Below are positions 36,745 to 45,859 of a stretch of DNA of 64,000 nucleotides, piece after piece. This DNA comes from Aliiglaciecola sp. LCG003. GTDB taxonomy: Bacteria > Pseudomonadota > Gammaproteobacteria > Enterobacterales > Alteromonadaceae. A model generated the notes under the pieces. That model worked only from the letters and a program-made list of their open reading frames with translations, did not search any database and was not told where the DNA came from. Position 1 is the stretch's first letter. Every line of letters begins with the position of its first letter. The stretch is from contig NZ_CP128185.1 in the NCBI RefSeq assembly GCF_030316135.1, positions 930,001 to 994,000 of the forward strand, in the 5' to 3' direction. A program made the translations under genes and the position numbers.

Positions 36745-37491
36745 ATGAAAAAATCAGCTTTATGTTCGCTAATTATGTGCTCGCTTAGTGCTGGGGCAAT
36801 TGCCGCAGAGACTAAGCCGTTTACAATGGATGGCGAGTTCGGTTTTATTATGACTACCGGTAATACAGAGACGACTTCTGTTGTTGGCAAACTCTCTGCA
36901 CACCATGAGCTTGAGCAATGGAGCAACGATTTCATTTTCGAAGCTTTGTATAAGAAAGATGAAGTTGAACAAACTGATGGCTCCAAGCAAAGCCAGACGA
37001 CTGAGCAAAAATTGTTTGTTTCAGGTCAGGGCAACTACAAGCTGGAAAATCCCGACCATCGTTTGTTTATCTTCGGTTCATACGAAGACAACCGTTTTAG
37101 CAGCTACGATTATCAATCGACAGTAGCGGTTGGTTGGAACCAAAAACTATGGGCTGATGATACTAGTTCTTTTGAATACAGTATCGGTCCGGGTTACTCC
37201 TATTCTAAAACCAATACGGATCCTAGCGAAACCGTTAAAGGTATGATTGTTCGCGGTGCATTAGATTACAAATGGACTATTTCTGATAATGCCAAATTCG
37301 AGCAGTTACTTAGCACCGAAGTGGGCGCGGACAATACTAAGTCAAAATCTGTGACTGCCCTTTCAGCTAAGCTGAACGATTCTTTATCAATGAAATTTGC
37401 CGTAACCATGACGCACAACAGTGACGTTGCGGATGACCGTGAAAACCTTGATACCCAAACTGGTGTCACTATCGTTTATACTTTTTTCTAG
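36745..37491 (+). CDS. DUF481 outer-membrane beta-barrel protein, copy 2
   Basis: 248 residues from ATG 36745, chosen because a clear signal peptide (MKKSALCSLIMCSLSAGAIAA) begins there with GGGAT upstream; the ATG at 36733 adds four residues. A DUF481 barrel follows, from MDGEFGFIMTTGNTETTS to the C-terminal TIVYTFF. It is about 130 bp downstream of its paralogue and closes with a strong terminator. Paralogues of this family respond to salt or acid stress in some bacteria (YdiY), but nothing here shows that. Confidence 0.9.
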   Translation: MKKSALCSLIMCSLSAGAIAAETKPFTMDGEFGFIMTTGNTETTSVVGKLSAHHELEQWSNDFIFEALYKKDEVEQTDGSKQSQTTEQKLFVSGQGNYKLENPDHRLFIFGSYEDNRFSSYDYQSTVAVGWNQKLWADDTSSFEYSIGPGYSYSKTNTDPSETVKGMIVRGALDYKWTISDNAKFEQLLSTEVGADNTKSKSVTALSAKLNDSLSMKFAVTMTHNSDVADDRENLDTQTGVTIVYTFF

Positions 37492-37511
37492 AGCGTAAGT
37501 CGACGTTACTC

Positions 37512-37537
37512 AAAGCCGACATTTTTGTCGGCTTTTT
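37512..37537 (+). terminator. Intrinsic terminator after the DUF481 pair
   Basis: Perfect 10-bp stem AAAGCCGACA/TGTCGGCTTT with a TTTT loop, followed by TTCGTTTTT. It separates the DUF481 genes from the convergent barrel gene and may work in both directions. Confidence 0.85.
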
Positions 37538-37562
37538 CGTTTTTCAACAATGCTCCATAGGA

Positions 37563-38819
37563 CTACCAACGAAACTGCATTACCAACAAAGACTGATGCT
37601 GATTGGCCTCTATGGGCAAGTCAAGGGGGATTCGATTTTGTGCGCTATTTTGATTGAAGTGTTGCTCCAAGCCTATTTGCCAGTTGGCATTAATATCGTA
37701 GCGCCACGCTAAGGTAACTCCCAAGCCATCACTGCTATTCATATCGGCAGGGATATCATCGTCTTCTTGAACGATGAAGCGGTCGTAGCGCAGACTTAAG
37801 CGATGTTCTCCTATGCTATGACTCACCATTAGATACCATGCATCAAAATTGATAAACACGAACCTGTTGCCCATCACAGAGCTACCACTGAGCCACTGGC
37901 TAATAAAACGAGTTTGCTTCGACAGGTTATGTTGCCATGACAGAGCGTGAAACTTGGTACGACAGGCGTACAAACGTAGATCGTTGACTTCCAGGGGATC
38001 GGCACGGTTATCATAGTAGTAGTATCGCAGGGTACTTTGATTGAAGTAATTTACATGCACACCAACATAGGTGCCTAATTTCCCATCTAGCTCGTGAAAC
38101 GGCTCTACGAAATTAGGGTGCCAAATGAGTTGTTCATCAATCACACTCGGATAGGGGGCAAATGCTACTCTGTCATTGTGTAGAGACTGCCTGTCATGCA
38201 TAGCGAAACCACGCCAAGACAAAAGTGTACCCAAGGGGTCATTGCCTTTAAATACGGCTGCGGTCACTTCCCAACTCCAAGGGCTGCGCCGCACTCTGCC
38301 GGGGCTAAAAAGTGACAACTCCATTCCAGCGATACGTAATTCTTCGCCAATCCAACTATTGATGGCTGATTGAGTGTAAGTGTATGGTGATAGCCAGCCG
38401 GTATCGATATTTTCTAGGAAAATACGCGGGTAAAAAAAACCGGCTCTGGCTTTATAGCGAATTTTTGCTTGGCTGATAGGTTTATACAATATTTGGGCTT
38501 GAGTGAAGCCAAGGTTTTGTTCGCCGTCCTCATAATAGTTGGCAACCACATCCACTGAAAATGCGCTAGAGACATCCCATTGAGCCCGCAGCATTGCCTG
38601 TTGTAGGTTTATCTGGTTGTCCTCAAAGCGAACAATACCCGTTCCTTGGTTCTGGTAAGACTGCCAATTGTCATTGTGGGATAGACTAGTTTGAATAAGT
38701 CCACTTACCTCAACGGCCTGACTGGCAGAACAATTCATTGCCACTATACAAAAAACAGCGAAAACAGAGTTTAAATTCATTTTTATTGGCTGCATGTTAA
38801 GTTTAAAAATGTCTGGCAT
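37563..38819 (-). CDS. Porin-like outer-membrane protein, function unknown
   Basis: 418 residues, predicted beta-barrel: signal peptide within the first 36 residues (MNLNSVFAVFCIVAMNCSASQA, if translation starts at the third Met, 38780), then alternating amphipathic strands and a C-terminal tryptophan in VMQFRW. No family recognised with confidence. Three in-frame ATGs (38819, 38795, 38780) make the start uncertain. In related bacteria a gene of this kind lies near a cupredoxin-like gene with a GGDEF gene between them; here an insertion sequence fills that place. Confidence 0.78.
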   Translation of the reverse strand: MPDIFKLNMQPIKMNLNSVFAVFCIVAMNCSASQAVEVSGLIQTSLSHNDNWQSYQNQGTGIVRFEDNQINLQQAMLRAQWDVSSAFSVDVVANYYEDGEQNLGFTQAQILYKPISQAKIRYKARAGFFYPRIFLENIDTGWLSPYTYTQSAINSWIGEELRIAGMELSLFSPGRVRRSPWSWEVTAAVFKGNDPLGTLLSWRGFAMHDRQSLHNDRVAFAPYPSVIDEQLIWHPNFVEPFHELDGKLGTYVGVHVNYFNQSTLRYYYYDNRADPLEVNDLRLYACRTKFHALSWQHNLSKQTRFISQWLSGSSVMGNRFVFINFDAWYLMVSHSIGEHRLSLRYDRFIVQEDDDIPADMNSSDGLGVTLAWRYDINANWQIGLEQHFNQNSAQNRIPLDLPIEANQHQSLLVMQFRW

Positions 38820-38934
38820 CGATTTAATTTATCTCTATCAAGGCTATATCGAAATAAACACATTGTTCACTAGTACAGCCAATTCCAGCCAGATAAACAA
38901 CTTTTAATAAGGACATCCACTTTTAATAAGGACA

Positions 38935-39343
38935 TATATGGACGCTCCCCTGATGTCAACGTACTAATTGCCCCTTCGTGCTGATTTTCTGCACGAATTA
39001 CGTTTTTACTATTCTATTACCGCTAGTCTGTTGTCTTGAAGGCAGTCTAAAATGGCTTAGTTCTGACATATATTCAGGCTCTTTATTAGCGTTGGTTTAA
39101 TCAACGCTGGCCTCTGATGAACTCCGAACCTTATCGCCTAAAAACACCCAGTCGGATTGTTATCCGTGTCTAAGTCTGGCTTTGATGAGGTAGGTAGACC
39201 GTTTTCTTCATCATTTTATGACTAAGCGGGGTAGGTAAAGTAAGTGTTATCCCGTGTCTTGCCTTCCACAACACCCACACAGGCTTGGTGCCTTTGTCCT
39301 ACACGGAATTGAGCTCGACAGGGATAACGTAAAGTGATTCATG
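38935..39343 (-). ncRNA. Predicted bridge/seek guide RNA region of IS copy 1
   Basis: The 409-bp noncoding 3' end of the IS. Complement of ACACCCAC at 39271-39278 gives GTGGGTGT, the target sequence of the element. The 9-mer ATATATGTC (minus strand, 39073-39065) equals the right-end/target junction. IS1111-group elements are known to encode such an RNA in this end. Exact RNA limits cannot be read here. Confidence 0.45.
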
Positions 39344-40369
39344 TTATGCGCTCACTTGTGAGGACGTAACGCGATAGTGCTCCTGACGTGTGAGCAATAT
39401 CCAGATTAAACGTGCTAAACGATGGGCGACGGCGACTGCCACTTTATTAAACGGCTTGGTAACGCGAAGTTTAGTGGCCCACAGTGATAACGGATCAGTT
39501 CTTTGCGCGGCACGACTCACGACAGACCGCGCACCATGTACCAGTTGTTTACGTAAATAACGGTCTCCGCGTTTGGTAATGCCGCCCATCTTACTGATAT
39601 TGCCTGAGGCGTGTTGTTTAGGCGTCAGCCCTAACCACACGGCAAATTCTTTGGGATTATTAAACGCCTGGCCTTTATCAATGGCGGCTAAAAACGCTGA
39701 GGCATTAATGAAACCAATCCCTGGGATGCTGAGCAATATTTTGCCACTTTCACTGTTATTAACAAAGTGATGCAATTGCTGCTCAATGGCCTTGATGCGA
39801 GAGCGTGTGTCTTCATATTCTGCCTTTAACGCGCGCATCATGGTTCTCAACTGGTTACTGCGTTGTTCGCTATCAATTACTTGGGCTAATCCTGCACACA
39901 AGGCCACGTGGCCACAAGGAAATATTACCCCAAATTCACTTAACAACCCGCGTATCTGGTTACTCAGGGCCGTTTTGTTTCTAATTAAGCGCTCTCGAAT
40001 TCGATGCAAGCAATTAATTTCTTGCTGTTGCTCAGATTTTACGGGGACAAAGCGGATATGTGAGCGCTGGCTGGCTTCTGCTATGGCAAAAGCATCGTTA
40101 TGGTCATTCTTGTTGCCTCGCACAAAAGGCGTGACATGTTGGGCTGGTATAAGCTTGGTATCATGACCTAATTTAGCAATTTCACGCCCCCAGTAATGCG
40201 ATGAATAACAGGCTTCCATCACCACCAACGTAGGTGGTTGTTGGCGCATAAAATCAAGTAGCTCAGTCCGTTTTAATTTCTTATTAAATTGCGGTTTAAT
40301 ATGTTCATTTACTCCGCACACTTGAAATACAGTCTTTGCCAAATCGATGGTAATTGTTTTAAGCTTCAT
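39344..40369 (-). CDS. IS110-family (IS1111 group) transposase, copy 1
   Basis: A DEDD recombinase of 341 residues, identical to the other three copies in the window. The RuvC-like N-terminal domain has D9 (TIDLAKT), E52 (VVMEAC), D89 and D92 (KNDHNDAF). The C-terminal Transposase_20 domain has IPGIGFINASAFLAAI and the catalytic serine S255 in KQHASGNISKMGG. A coiled region near 180-205 joins them. It cuts and joins circular IS DNA at target sites chosen by the element RNA. Intact and probably active, given the identity of the copies. Confidence 0.95.
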   Translation of the reverse strand: MKLKTITIDLAKTVFQVCGVNEHIKPQFNKKLKRTELLDFMRQQPPTLVVMEACYSSHYWGREIAKLGHDTKLIPAQHVTPFVRGNKNDHNDAFAIAEASQRSHIRFVPVKSEQQQEINCLHRIRERLIRNKTALSNQIRGLLSEFGVIFPCGHVALCAGLAQVIDSEQRSNQLRTMMRALKAEYEDTRSRIKAIEQQLHHFVNNSESGKILLSIPGIGFINASAFLAAIDKGQAFNNPKEFAVWLGLTPKQHASGNISKMGGITKRGDRYLRKQLVHGARSVVSRAAQRTDPLSLWATKLRVTKPFNKVAVAVAHRLARLIWILLTRQEHYRVTSSQVSA

Positions 40370-40497
40370 ATTGGACGTTCCCTATGTAAATAGTCTTGTT
40401 TAAGAACTACTATTTTGGCGCATTGACGCCGTATTGGGGAGCGTCCATCTCATCATCCACTGTTTTATCTAGCTAAAAGACGGCAAGCAACCTTGTC

Positions 40498-40639
40498 TTA
40501 TTGATAGTCCGTGAATCCTTCATTAGTTTGTTCATACAAACTTAAATCAGAGAACAAATCATGTTGTAACTGGATACTGATTGATGTGCTGTCCAATACT
40601 TCAATATATTGGTTTAGCGTATCTTGTTCGGCTTTAATG
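40498..40639 (-). pseudogene. Duplicated 3' fragment of the cupredoxin-like gene
   Basis: Part of the 220-bp duplication: the last 142 bp of the gene at 40718-41356, stop codon included, repeated without a start. It has no initiation site and cannot make a protein. Confidence 0.88.
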
Positions 40640-40717
40640 AACTTTTAATAAGGACATCCACTTTTAATAAGGACATCCACTGTTTTATCTAGCTAAAAGA
40701 CGGCAAGCAACCTTGTC

Positions 40718-41356
40718 TTATTGATAGTCCGTGAATCCTTCATTAGTTTGTTCATACAAACTTAAATCAGAGAACAAATCATGTTGTAACTGGATACTGA
40801 TTGATGTGCTGTCCAATACTTCAATATATTGGTTTAGCGTATCTTGTTCGGCTTTAATGCGTGGGTGCCAAACTTTCAATGTATATTTTCCTACTGGTAC
40901 ATCCAAAGTGACCCTTCCTAATTGATCAGTTTTTGCAAAATAAGGCGTGTCGACTACCCATATATAAGCCAGCATCCAGTCATGTACATTACAGCCTAGT
41001 TCCACTTCACCATTTACGGCAAAAGCGATCGTTTGTGCTGGTGAATCTTTATATAGTTGTAATTCAAAGCTTTTAGCCGGAGAGAAAGAATAGACATGAT
41101 GTTTAATGGAGTCAGAATTAGGAAATACCACTTTAGTACCTTTTTGAATCGCAAGTATATGAGGCACAAATTGTCGATCAATTTGATCCATTACGGATAT
41201 GGGGGCAGATGAGACATCTGTTTTTGAGGGAGCTTCTGGCTCTAAATAAACCACTGCTTGGAAGACAGGATTGTGTTGCTTGCTAATAATGTCTATCGTC
41301 ACCGATGCTGCTAACACATCAGTACAACAGAACACTAATCCAAGCCATTTAAACAT
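40718..41356 (-). CDS. Cupredoxin-like periplasmic protein (annotated elsewhere as methylamine utilisation protein)
   Basis: 212 residues with a short signal peptide (MFKWLGLVFCCTDVLAA). A plastocyanin-like core at about 60-135 shows potential copper ligands: NSDSIKHHVYSF, then GCNVHDWMLAYI, with His and Cys in the cupredoxin arrangement. A C-terminal CarboxypepD_reg-like segment (GRVTLDVPVGKYTLKVWHP) follows. Methylamine use is a database label and is not supported by any neighbour. The final 142 bp are duplicated downstream at 40498-40639. Confidence 0.82.
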   Translation of the reverse strand: MFKWLGLVFCCTDVLAASVTIDIISKQHNPVFQAVVYLEPEAPSKTDVSSAPISVMDQIDRQFVPHILAIQKGTKVVFPNSDSIKHHVYSFSPAKSFELQLYKDSPAQTIAFAVNGEVELGCNVHDWMLAYIWVVDTPYFAKTDQLGRVTLDVPVGKYTLKVWHPRIKAEQDTLNQYIEVLDSTSISIQLQHDLFSDLSLYEQTNEGFTDYQ

Positions 41357-41481
41357 AATCTCACTTACTCTGACGACACTGTGGTCAGATCCTATTCGCT
41401 GTTGACGACTAGCCTTAATAGAACGGTTTTTGGCAGAATAAATTTCTTATTTTCAGTAATCAGACTGGCTGAATCAGAATC

Positions 41482-41513
41482 TCACCAGTGTCCATGTCTG
41501 AGAACACTGGTGA
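41482..41513. repeat. Inverted repeat between serA and the cupredoxin-like gene
   Basis: A 10-bp perfect stem TCACCAGTGT/ACACTGGTGA with a 12-base spacer, 19 bp beyond the serA stop. On the minus strand no T run follows, so it is at best a weak terminator of serA. Confidence 0.4.
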
Positions 41514-41531
41514 AAAAAGGAATAGCAGCAA

Positions 41532-42761
41532 TTAATGTAATATACGAGTTTTGATAGTACCTTCAATTTTAGCTAATTGCACAAATGCTGCCTCTGCATC
41601 ATCTGTTTCCACGTCAATAACCACATAGCCGATATTTTCATTGGTCTGTAAATATTGTGCAGCAATATTAATGTTGTGAGCGGCGAAGGCTTGGTTGATT
41701 TGGGTCAGTACTCCTGGTGCATTCACATGGATATGCAACAAGCGAGAGCGATCAGTATGCTCCGGAAGTGATACCTCAGGGAAGTTAACTGCCGATAGGG
41801 TTGAGCCATTATCACTGTATTTAGCTAATTTTCCGGCTACTTCAATCCCAATGTTTTGTTGGGCTTCTTGGGTGCTTCCCCCCACATGAGGCGTCAAAAT
41901 AACGTTGTCGAACTTTCGCAAAGGTGAGATAAATTCTTCATCGTTAGATTTTGGCTCGACGGGGAATACATCGATCGCCGCACCATTTAATTTGCCTGAT
42001 TCCAGAGCCGCAGCAAGTGCATCAATATCAATAACAGTGCCTCTGGCAGCGTTCATAATGATGGCACCATCTTTCATCATTGCTAGTTGTTTTTCGCCAA
42101 TCATGTTCTGAGTTTGTGGGGTTTCTGGTACGTGCAAACTGATCACGTCAGAGGTTTTTAGCAATTGATTTAAGGTTTTTGTCTGGGTTGAATTGCCTAA
42201 AACTAGCTTATCTTCAATATCGAAAAATTGAACTCGCATACCTAAATGCTCGGCTAGAATACTCAATTGTGTGCCGATATGACCATAGCCGATAATACCC
42301 AGGGTTTTGCCCCTAGCTTCATAAGAACCTAGTGCACTTTTTTCCCATACTCCACGGTGGGCTTTAGCATTCTTACTAGGAACCCCCCGAAGTAGTAATA
42401 TGATTTGACCCAATGCCAACTCCGCCACTGAGCGTGTATTAGAAAAGGGGGCATTGAATACCGGAATGCCACGCTTTTGAGTGGCTTGCAGATCGACCTG
42501 ATTAGTGCCAATGCAGAAACAGCCGACCGCAACAAGCTTTTGCGCCGCTTCTATTACATTGGCAGACAAGTGGGTCCGTGAACGTATACCTATAAAGTGT
42601 ACATCAGCAATCTTCTCAATCAGTTGCTCTTCGGAAAGAGATGTTTTGATGTACTCAATATTGCAATAGCCATTGCCTTCTAAAGTTTCAACTGCACTTT
42701 GATGTAGACCTTCTAGCAATAAAATTTTGATACGATCTTTTGGCAGTGACACTTTGCTCAT
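41532..42761 (-). CDS. serA: D-3-phosphoglycerate dehydrogenase SerA
   Basis: First step of serine synthesis, NAD-linked oxidation of 3-phosphoglycerate. 409 residues, as in E. coli (410). The Rossmann motif GIIGYGHIGTQLS lies at about 155, the catalytic region NAARGTVID at about 236 and the His in LTPHVGGST at about 290. A C-terminal ACT domain (about 338-409, HIHVNAPGVLTQINQAF) should bind serine for feedback inhibition. The neighbour rpiA repeats the E. coli serA/rpiA order. Confidence 0.97.
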   Translation of the reverse strand: MSKVSLPKDRIKILLLEGLHQSAVETLEGNGYCNIEYIKTSLSEEQLIEKIADVHFIGIRSRTHLSANVIEAAQKLVAVGCFCIGTNQVDLQATQKRGIPVFNAPFSNTRSVAELALGQIILLLRGVPSKNAKAHRGVWEKSALGSYEARGKTLGIIGYGHIGTQLSILAEHLGMRVQFFDIEDKLVLGNSTQTKTLNQLLKTSDVISLHVPETPQTQNMIGEKQLAMMKDGAIIMNAARGTVIDIDALAAALESGKLNGAAIDVFPVEPKSNDEEFISPLRKFDNVILTPHVGGSTQEAQQNIGIEVAGKLAKYSDNGSTLSAVNFPEVSLPEHTDRSRLLHIHVNAPGVLTQINQAFAAHNINIAAQYLQTNENIGYVVIDVETDDAEAAFVQLAKIEGTIKTRILH

Positions 42762-42871
42762 TATCTTTCCTACTAAAAACTAATTGTAATTGAGACATCT
42801 GGACGTCTATTTGAAAGTGGAAAATACCAGAAGTGAGTTGATTAGGAAAGCTACAATTCTAATTATTTATA

Positions 42872-43528
42872 TCATTTTATTTCGGTCACACCCGAGTCTG
42901 TTCCAATCAGCACGATATCAGCGCCGCGATGAGCAAATAGGCCATTGGTGACCACTCCAACTATTTGATTAATTTTTTGCTCCAGCTCTACAGGGTTGAG
43001 GATTTTCAAGTTGTGGACATCAAGGATTACATTGCCATTATCTGTGATCACACCTTGACGGTATTCGGGATCACCACCGAGTTTGACCAATTCACGAGCC
43101 ACGTAGGAGCGAGCCATCGGAATCACTTCTATCGGAAGAGGAAAACTGCCTAATATTGGGACTTGTTTGCTGTCATCAATAATACAGATAAACTGCTTGG
43201 CAACAGCGGCCACAATTTTTTCACGGGTCAACGCTGCGCCACCGCCTTTAATCATATGCTTATGTTCGGTGATTTCATCTGCGCCATCTACATAGATATC
43301 AAAGGAGCCCACAGAGTTAAGATCAAATACTTCAATGCCTAGAGCTTCAAGCTTTTCTGTCGATGCTTGTGAGCTAGAAACCGCCCCTTCGATCTGCTGT
43401 TTAATTCCAGCCAAGGCTTCAATAAAGTAATTGACGGTGGAGCCCGTTCCTACACCCACAATACTGTCAGGCTCTACAAATCTTAAAGCAGCTAGTGCTG
43501 CCGCTTTTTTCTTGTCATCTTGCGTCAT
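42872..43528 (-). CDS. rpiA: Ribose-5-phosphate isomerase A
   Basis: Interconverts ribose 5-phosphate and ribulose 5-phosphate. 218 residues; conserved [15 protein letters not shown] (about 21), YVDGADEI (about 80) with the catalytic Asp, and [14 protein letters not shown] (about 93) with the catalytic Glu. It is 110 bp upstream of serA on the same strand. The ribokinase and nucleoside hydrolase genes nearby would deliver its substrate. Confidence 0.97.
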   Translation of the reverse strand: MTQDDKKKAAALAALRFVEPDSIVGVGTGSTVNYFIEALAGIKQQIEGAVSSSQASTEKLEALGIEVFDLNSVGSFDIYVDGADEITEHKHMIKGGGAALTREKIVAAVAKQFICIIDDSKQVPILGSFPLPIEVIPMARSYVARELVKLGGDPEYRQGVITDNGNVILDVHNLKILNPVELEQKINQIVGVVTNGLFAHRGADIVLIGTDSGVTEIK

Positions 43529-43589
43529 GATATTTTCCTTTGAAGCGAGTAGGGGGAATACATTTAGAAATTCATTGCTTAATTATAAC

Positions 43590-44234
43590 TCAATCTAGGA
43601 TTGAAATAACCCGACTTGGCGTAATGATTTTATCCATCGGGATATCCCAAGGCTCCAGCTCTAAAAGCTGTGTCTGTTGACAGTCATGGGCCAATCCCCA
43701 TAAACGCGGGCCTACGGTTAGCTGCTTGCGCGAGTCGTCTACTGATAAACATGCTAGTGTACGATCATAATAGCCACCACCCATACCTAACCGATGTCCT
43801 TGTTTGTCAAATGCCACTAAGGGTAAGCAGATACAATCCATCTGGCTAACGGGAATGACTTGGGTGACATCTAATTTTGGCTCTGGTATCCCATACTTGT
43901 TGTGAATTAATACAGTATCCGGATTATACAAAACAAACAAAAGTTGTTGTTTCGAAAAAGGATGGAGAACAGGGAGATATACCTTCAGGTTATAGGTCCA
44001 ACAAAATTCAATTAATGCCTGACAGCTCAATTCACCATCATTAGACAAATATAAAGCGATGTGTTTGTTGCCCTTGAGCAGATTATTATCAGCAATATTT
44101 TTAGCCAAGGCTTGGCTAGCGAGTATTTGCTGTTGTGCTGACAACGCCCGTCGTGCCTGTCGAAAGTGTTGGCGTAAGTTTTGTTTGTTGCCATCCACAG
44201 GCGATAATTCATCCTGATTCGCGTTGTTTAACAT
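43590..44234 (-). CDS. fau: 5-formyltetrahydrofolate cyclo-ligase
   Basis: Converts 5-formyl-THF to 5,10-methenyl-THF with ATP. 214 residues; the N-terminal LRQHFRQARRALSAQQQ and the C-terminal phosphate loop GHRLGMGGGYYDRTLA are diagnostic. In E. coli this gene (ygfA) directly follows 6S RNA; here four genes have come between. Its start overlaps the histidine-kinase stop by 7 bp, so translation may be coupled to that gene. Confidence 0.95.
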   Translation of the reverse strand: MLNNANQDELSPVDGNKQNLRQHFRQARRALSAQQQILASQALAKNIADNNLLKGNKHIALYLSNDGELSCQALIEFCWTYNLKVYLPVLHPFSKQQLLFVLYNPDTVLIHNKYGIPEPKLDVTQVIPVSQMDCICLPLVAFDKQGHRLGMGGGYYDRTLACLSVDDSRKQLTVGPRLWGLAHDCQQTQLLELEPWDIPMDKIITPSRVISILD

Positions 44235-45844
44235 GCTGCCAGAAAATGCTGATTTAATAATCCACGGAGTAAATTAATATCTATAGGTTTACTCAGAATA
44301 TTGGCGATCCCGGCTGGTTTGAGATCTTTTTCTTGTCCAACAAAAATATCGGCTGATAGGGCGACGATAAGCTGCTCAGGTAACCTAAGTTTGATTTGTT
44401 TACTCGCCTCAAAACCATCAATACCGGGTAAATGCAAATCCATGAATATGATCTGATAGGGCTGTTTTAACGCCATCTCAACACCTTGTTCTCCACTGAC
44501 GGCAATATCGATGGATAAGCCTAAAGTGTTAAACACCGCGGTGGCCACTTGTTGGTTAATTTCATTATCTTCCACCAACAGGATACGTATTGAGGTGTCG
44601 AATTTTGCAGTTGTTTGTTTTATTACACTCGCCTTATCATATTGATCAAGGCTCAGTAACGGAATATCGACTTTTACTAAGGTTCCTTCACCCAATTTAC
44701 TGCGTAATTTGATAGAGCCGCCCATCAACTCAACCAAGCTTTTGGTGATCATTAGGCCTAAACCAAAGCCTTTATTTTTCGTTGTGTCCCCCACCTGATT
44801 AAATTTACCGAACAAACGTGGCAGATCTTCTTCGGCAATGCCCACACCGTGATCTTGAATGGCAATCACTAAGCTGCTGGCAGTGAATAACACGTTGATT
44901 GAGACAATGGATTGAGGTTCGGAAAATTTGATCGCGTTTGAGGCTAAATTCAATACCACTTGGCTCAATCTTGGCTCGTCTATCACAAAGGTTTCATGTT
45001 GATCTTTATTCACTGAAAATTTTAGCTCAACACCTTTTGCGGTGGCTAAAGATTGGATAACGCCTTGAATAGAGGTGAAAAAATCGGAGATGCTGATGAT
45101 CTGATTCTGTAGCTCTAATTTTCCTGCCTCAATCTTATTTAAATCAAGTACCGAATCAACTAAGTCTAATAGACGTTTCCCGCTGAAATCAATGTGATTT
45201 AAATAGGTTTTGAATGTATCAGGTAGGCTAGACGTTTGATCGTTTATCATCAACTGGCTGAAACTGATGATAGCATTAAGTGGAGTGCGAAGTTCGTGAC
45301 TTAAATTAGATAAAAAATCAGTTTTACGCTGATTGATTTGTTCAACTTGCTTAATCTTGATCCGAAGCTCAAGTTGGGAAATCACTTCTCGGCTTAAGAT
45401 TGAAAGTGCCTTGCGCTGGTGTTCGTCTAGCGCTTTAGGTTTGTCGCTAATGACGCAAAGGGTGCCTAGCGCCAACCCGTCGGGAGATATCAAGGGTGCA
45501 CCTGCGTAGAATCGAATATTAGGATCAGATGCCACTAGAGGGTTGTCGTAGAAGCGTTCATCTTTAAAGGTATCTTTGACTTCAAAAATTTCTTGCTGAT
45601 GGATTGCGTGGGCGCAAAATGCTAGGTCTCGGCTGGTTTCCTGTGCATCCAAGCCTACTTTTGACTTAAACCACTGGCGCTCGACGTCCACTAAACTGAT
45701 CAAGGCAATAGGGGTGTCACAGATTTCGGAGGCTAAAGCTGTTAAGTCATCAAAAACCCTTTCCGCCTCAGTATCCAGAATGTCATATTCAAGCAGGGCT
45801 TTTAAACGCTCTTTTTCGTTTTCTGGTGGTGGTGCTGAAATCAT
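44228..45844 (-). CDS. Hybrid sensor histidine kinase (GAF-HisKA-HATPase-REC)
   Basis: 538 residues without membrane segments. A GAF domain (about 20-160) senses an unknown cytoplasmic signal. HisKA has the phospho-His box FLSNLSHELRTPLNAI (about 184). The HATPase domain has N in LASNAIKF and the G boxes DHGVGI and GFGLGLMITK. A C-terminal receiver (about 416-535) has D in FMDLHLPG and K in LSKPID. No output domain or cognate regulator is adjacent, so partners are unknown. It lies between a strong terminator and fau and is probably co-transcribed with fau. Confidence 0.92.
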   Translation of the reverse strand: MISAPPPENEKERLKALLEYDILDTEAERVFDDLTALASEICDTPIALISLVDVERQWFKSKVGLDAQETSRDLAFCAHAIHQQEIFEVKDTFKDERFYDNPLVASDPNIRFYAGAPLISPDGLALGTLCVISDKPKALDEHQRKALSILSREVISQLELRIKIKQVEQINQRKTDFLSNLSHELRTPLNAIISFSQLMINDQTSSLPDTFKTYLNHIDFSGKRLLDLVDSVLDLNKIEAGKLELQNQIISISDFFTSIQGVIQSLATAKGVELKFSVNKDQHETFVIDEPRLSQVVLNLASNAIKFSEPQSIVSINVLFTASSLVIAIQDHGVGIAEEDLPRLFGKFNQVGDTTKNKGFGLGLMITKSLVELMGGSIKLRSKLGEGTLVKVDIPLLSLDQYDKASVIKQTTAKFDTSIRILLVEDNEINQQVATAVFNTLGLSIDIAVSGEQGVEMALKQPYQIIFMDLHLPGIDGFEASKQIKLRLPEQLIVALSADIFVGQEKDLKPAGIANILSKPIDINLLRGLLNQHFLAAC

Positions 45845-45859
45845 CGATTTACCTCTTAA

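Larger units (their letters stand above)
38935..40453 (-). mobile_element. IS1111-type (IS110 family) insertion sequence, copy 1
   Basis: 1519 bp, minus orientation. Ends were set by comparison with the empty duplicate at 40640-40859 and with the other copies. In transposase orientation it begins ATGAGATGGACGCTCCCC and ends GGGGAGCGTCCATATA, with 11-bp subterminal inverted repeats GGACGCTCCCC set 7 bp and 5 bp inside the tips. The flanking core is TG on both sides. The target reads GTGGATG|TCC. Subterminal repeats with unequal tips and a long 3' noncoding region are IS1111-group traits. Confidence 0.93.
38899..40859. repeat. 220-bp tandem duplication interrupted by the IS
   Basis: Two copies of one 220-bp block: 38899-40639 (with the 1519-bp IS plus a 2-bp core duplication inside) and 40640-40859 (uninterrupted). 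Each starts AACTTTTAATAAGGACATCC, holds a 19-bp partial repeat twice in a row (CTTTTAATAAGGACATCCA) and ends in the 3' part of the cupredoxin-like gene (GGCTTTAATG). The second copy gives the empty IS site for direct comparison. Confidence 0.93.

Noticed and set aside
39786-40166. 126-codon frame antisense to the transposase (also at 54304, 55996 and 57688)
   Set aside because: Present in every copy only because the copies are identical; no start signal, and the sense gene has a clear family.
41482-41513. Strong terminator of serA
   Set aside because: The stem is good, but the A/T tract is on the wrong side for the minus strand; kept only as an inverted repeat.
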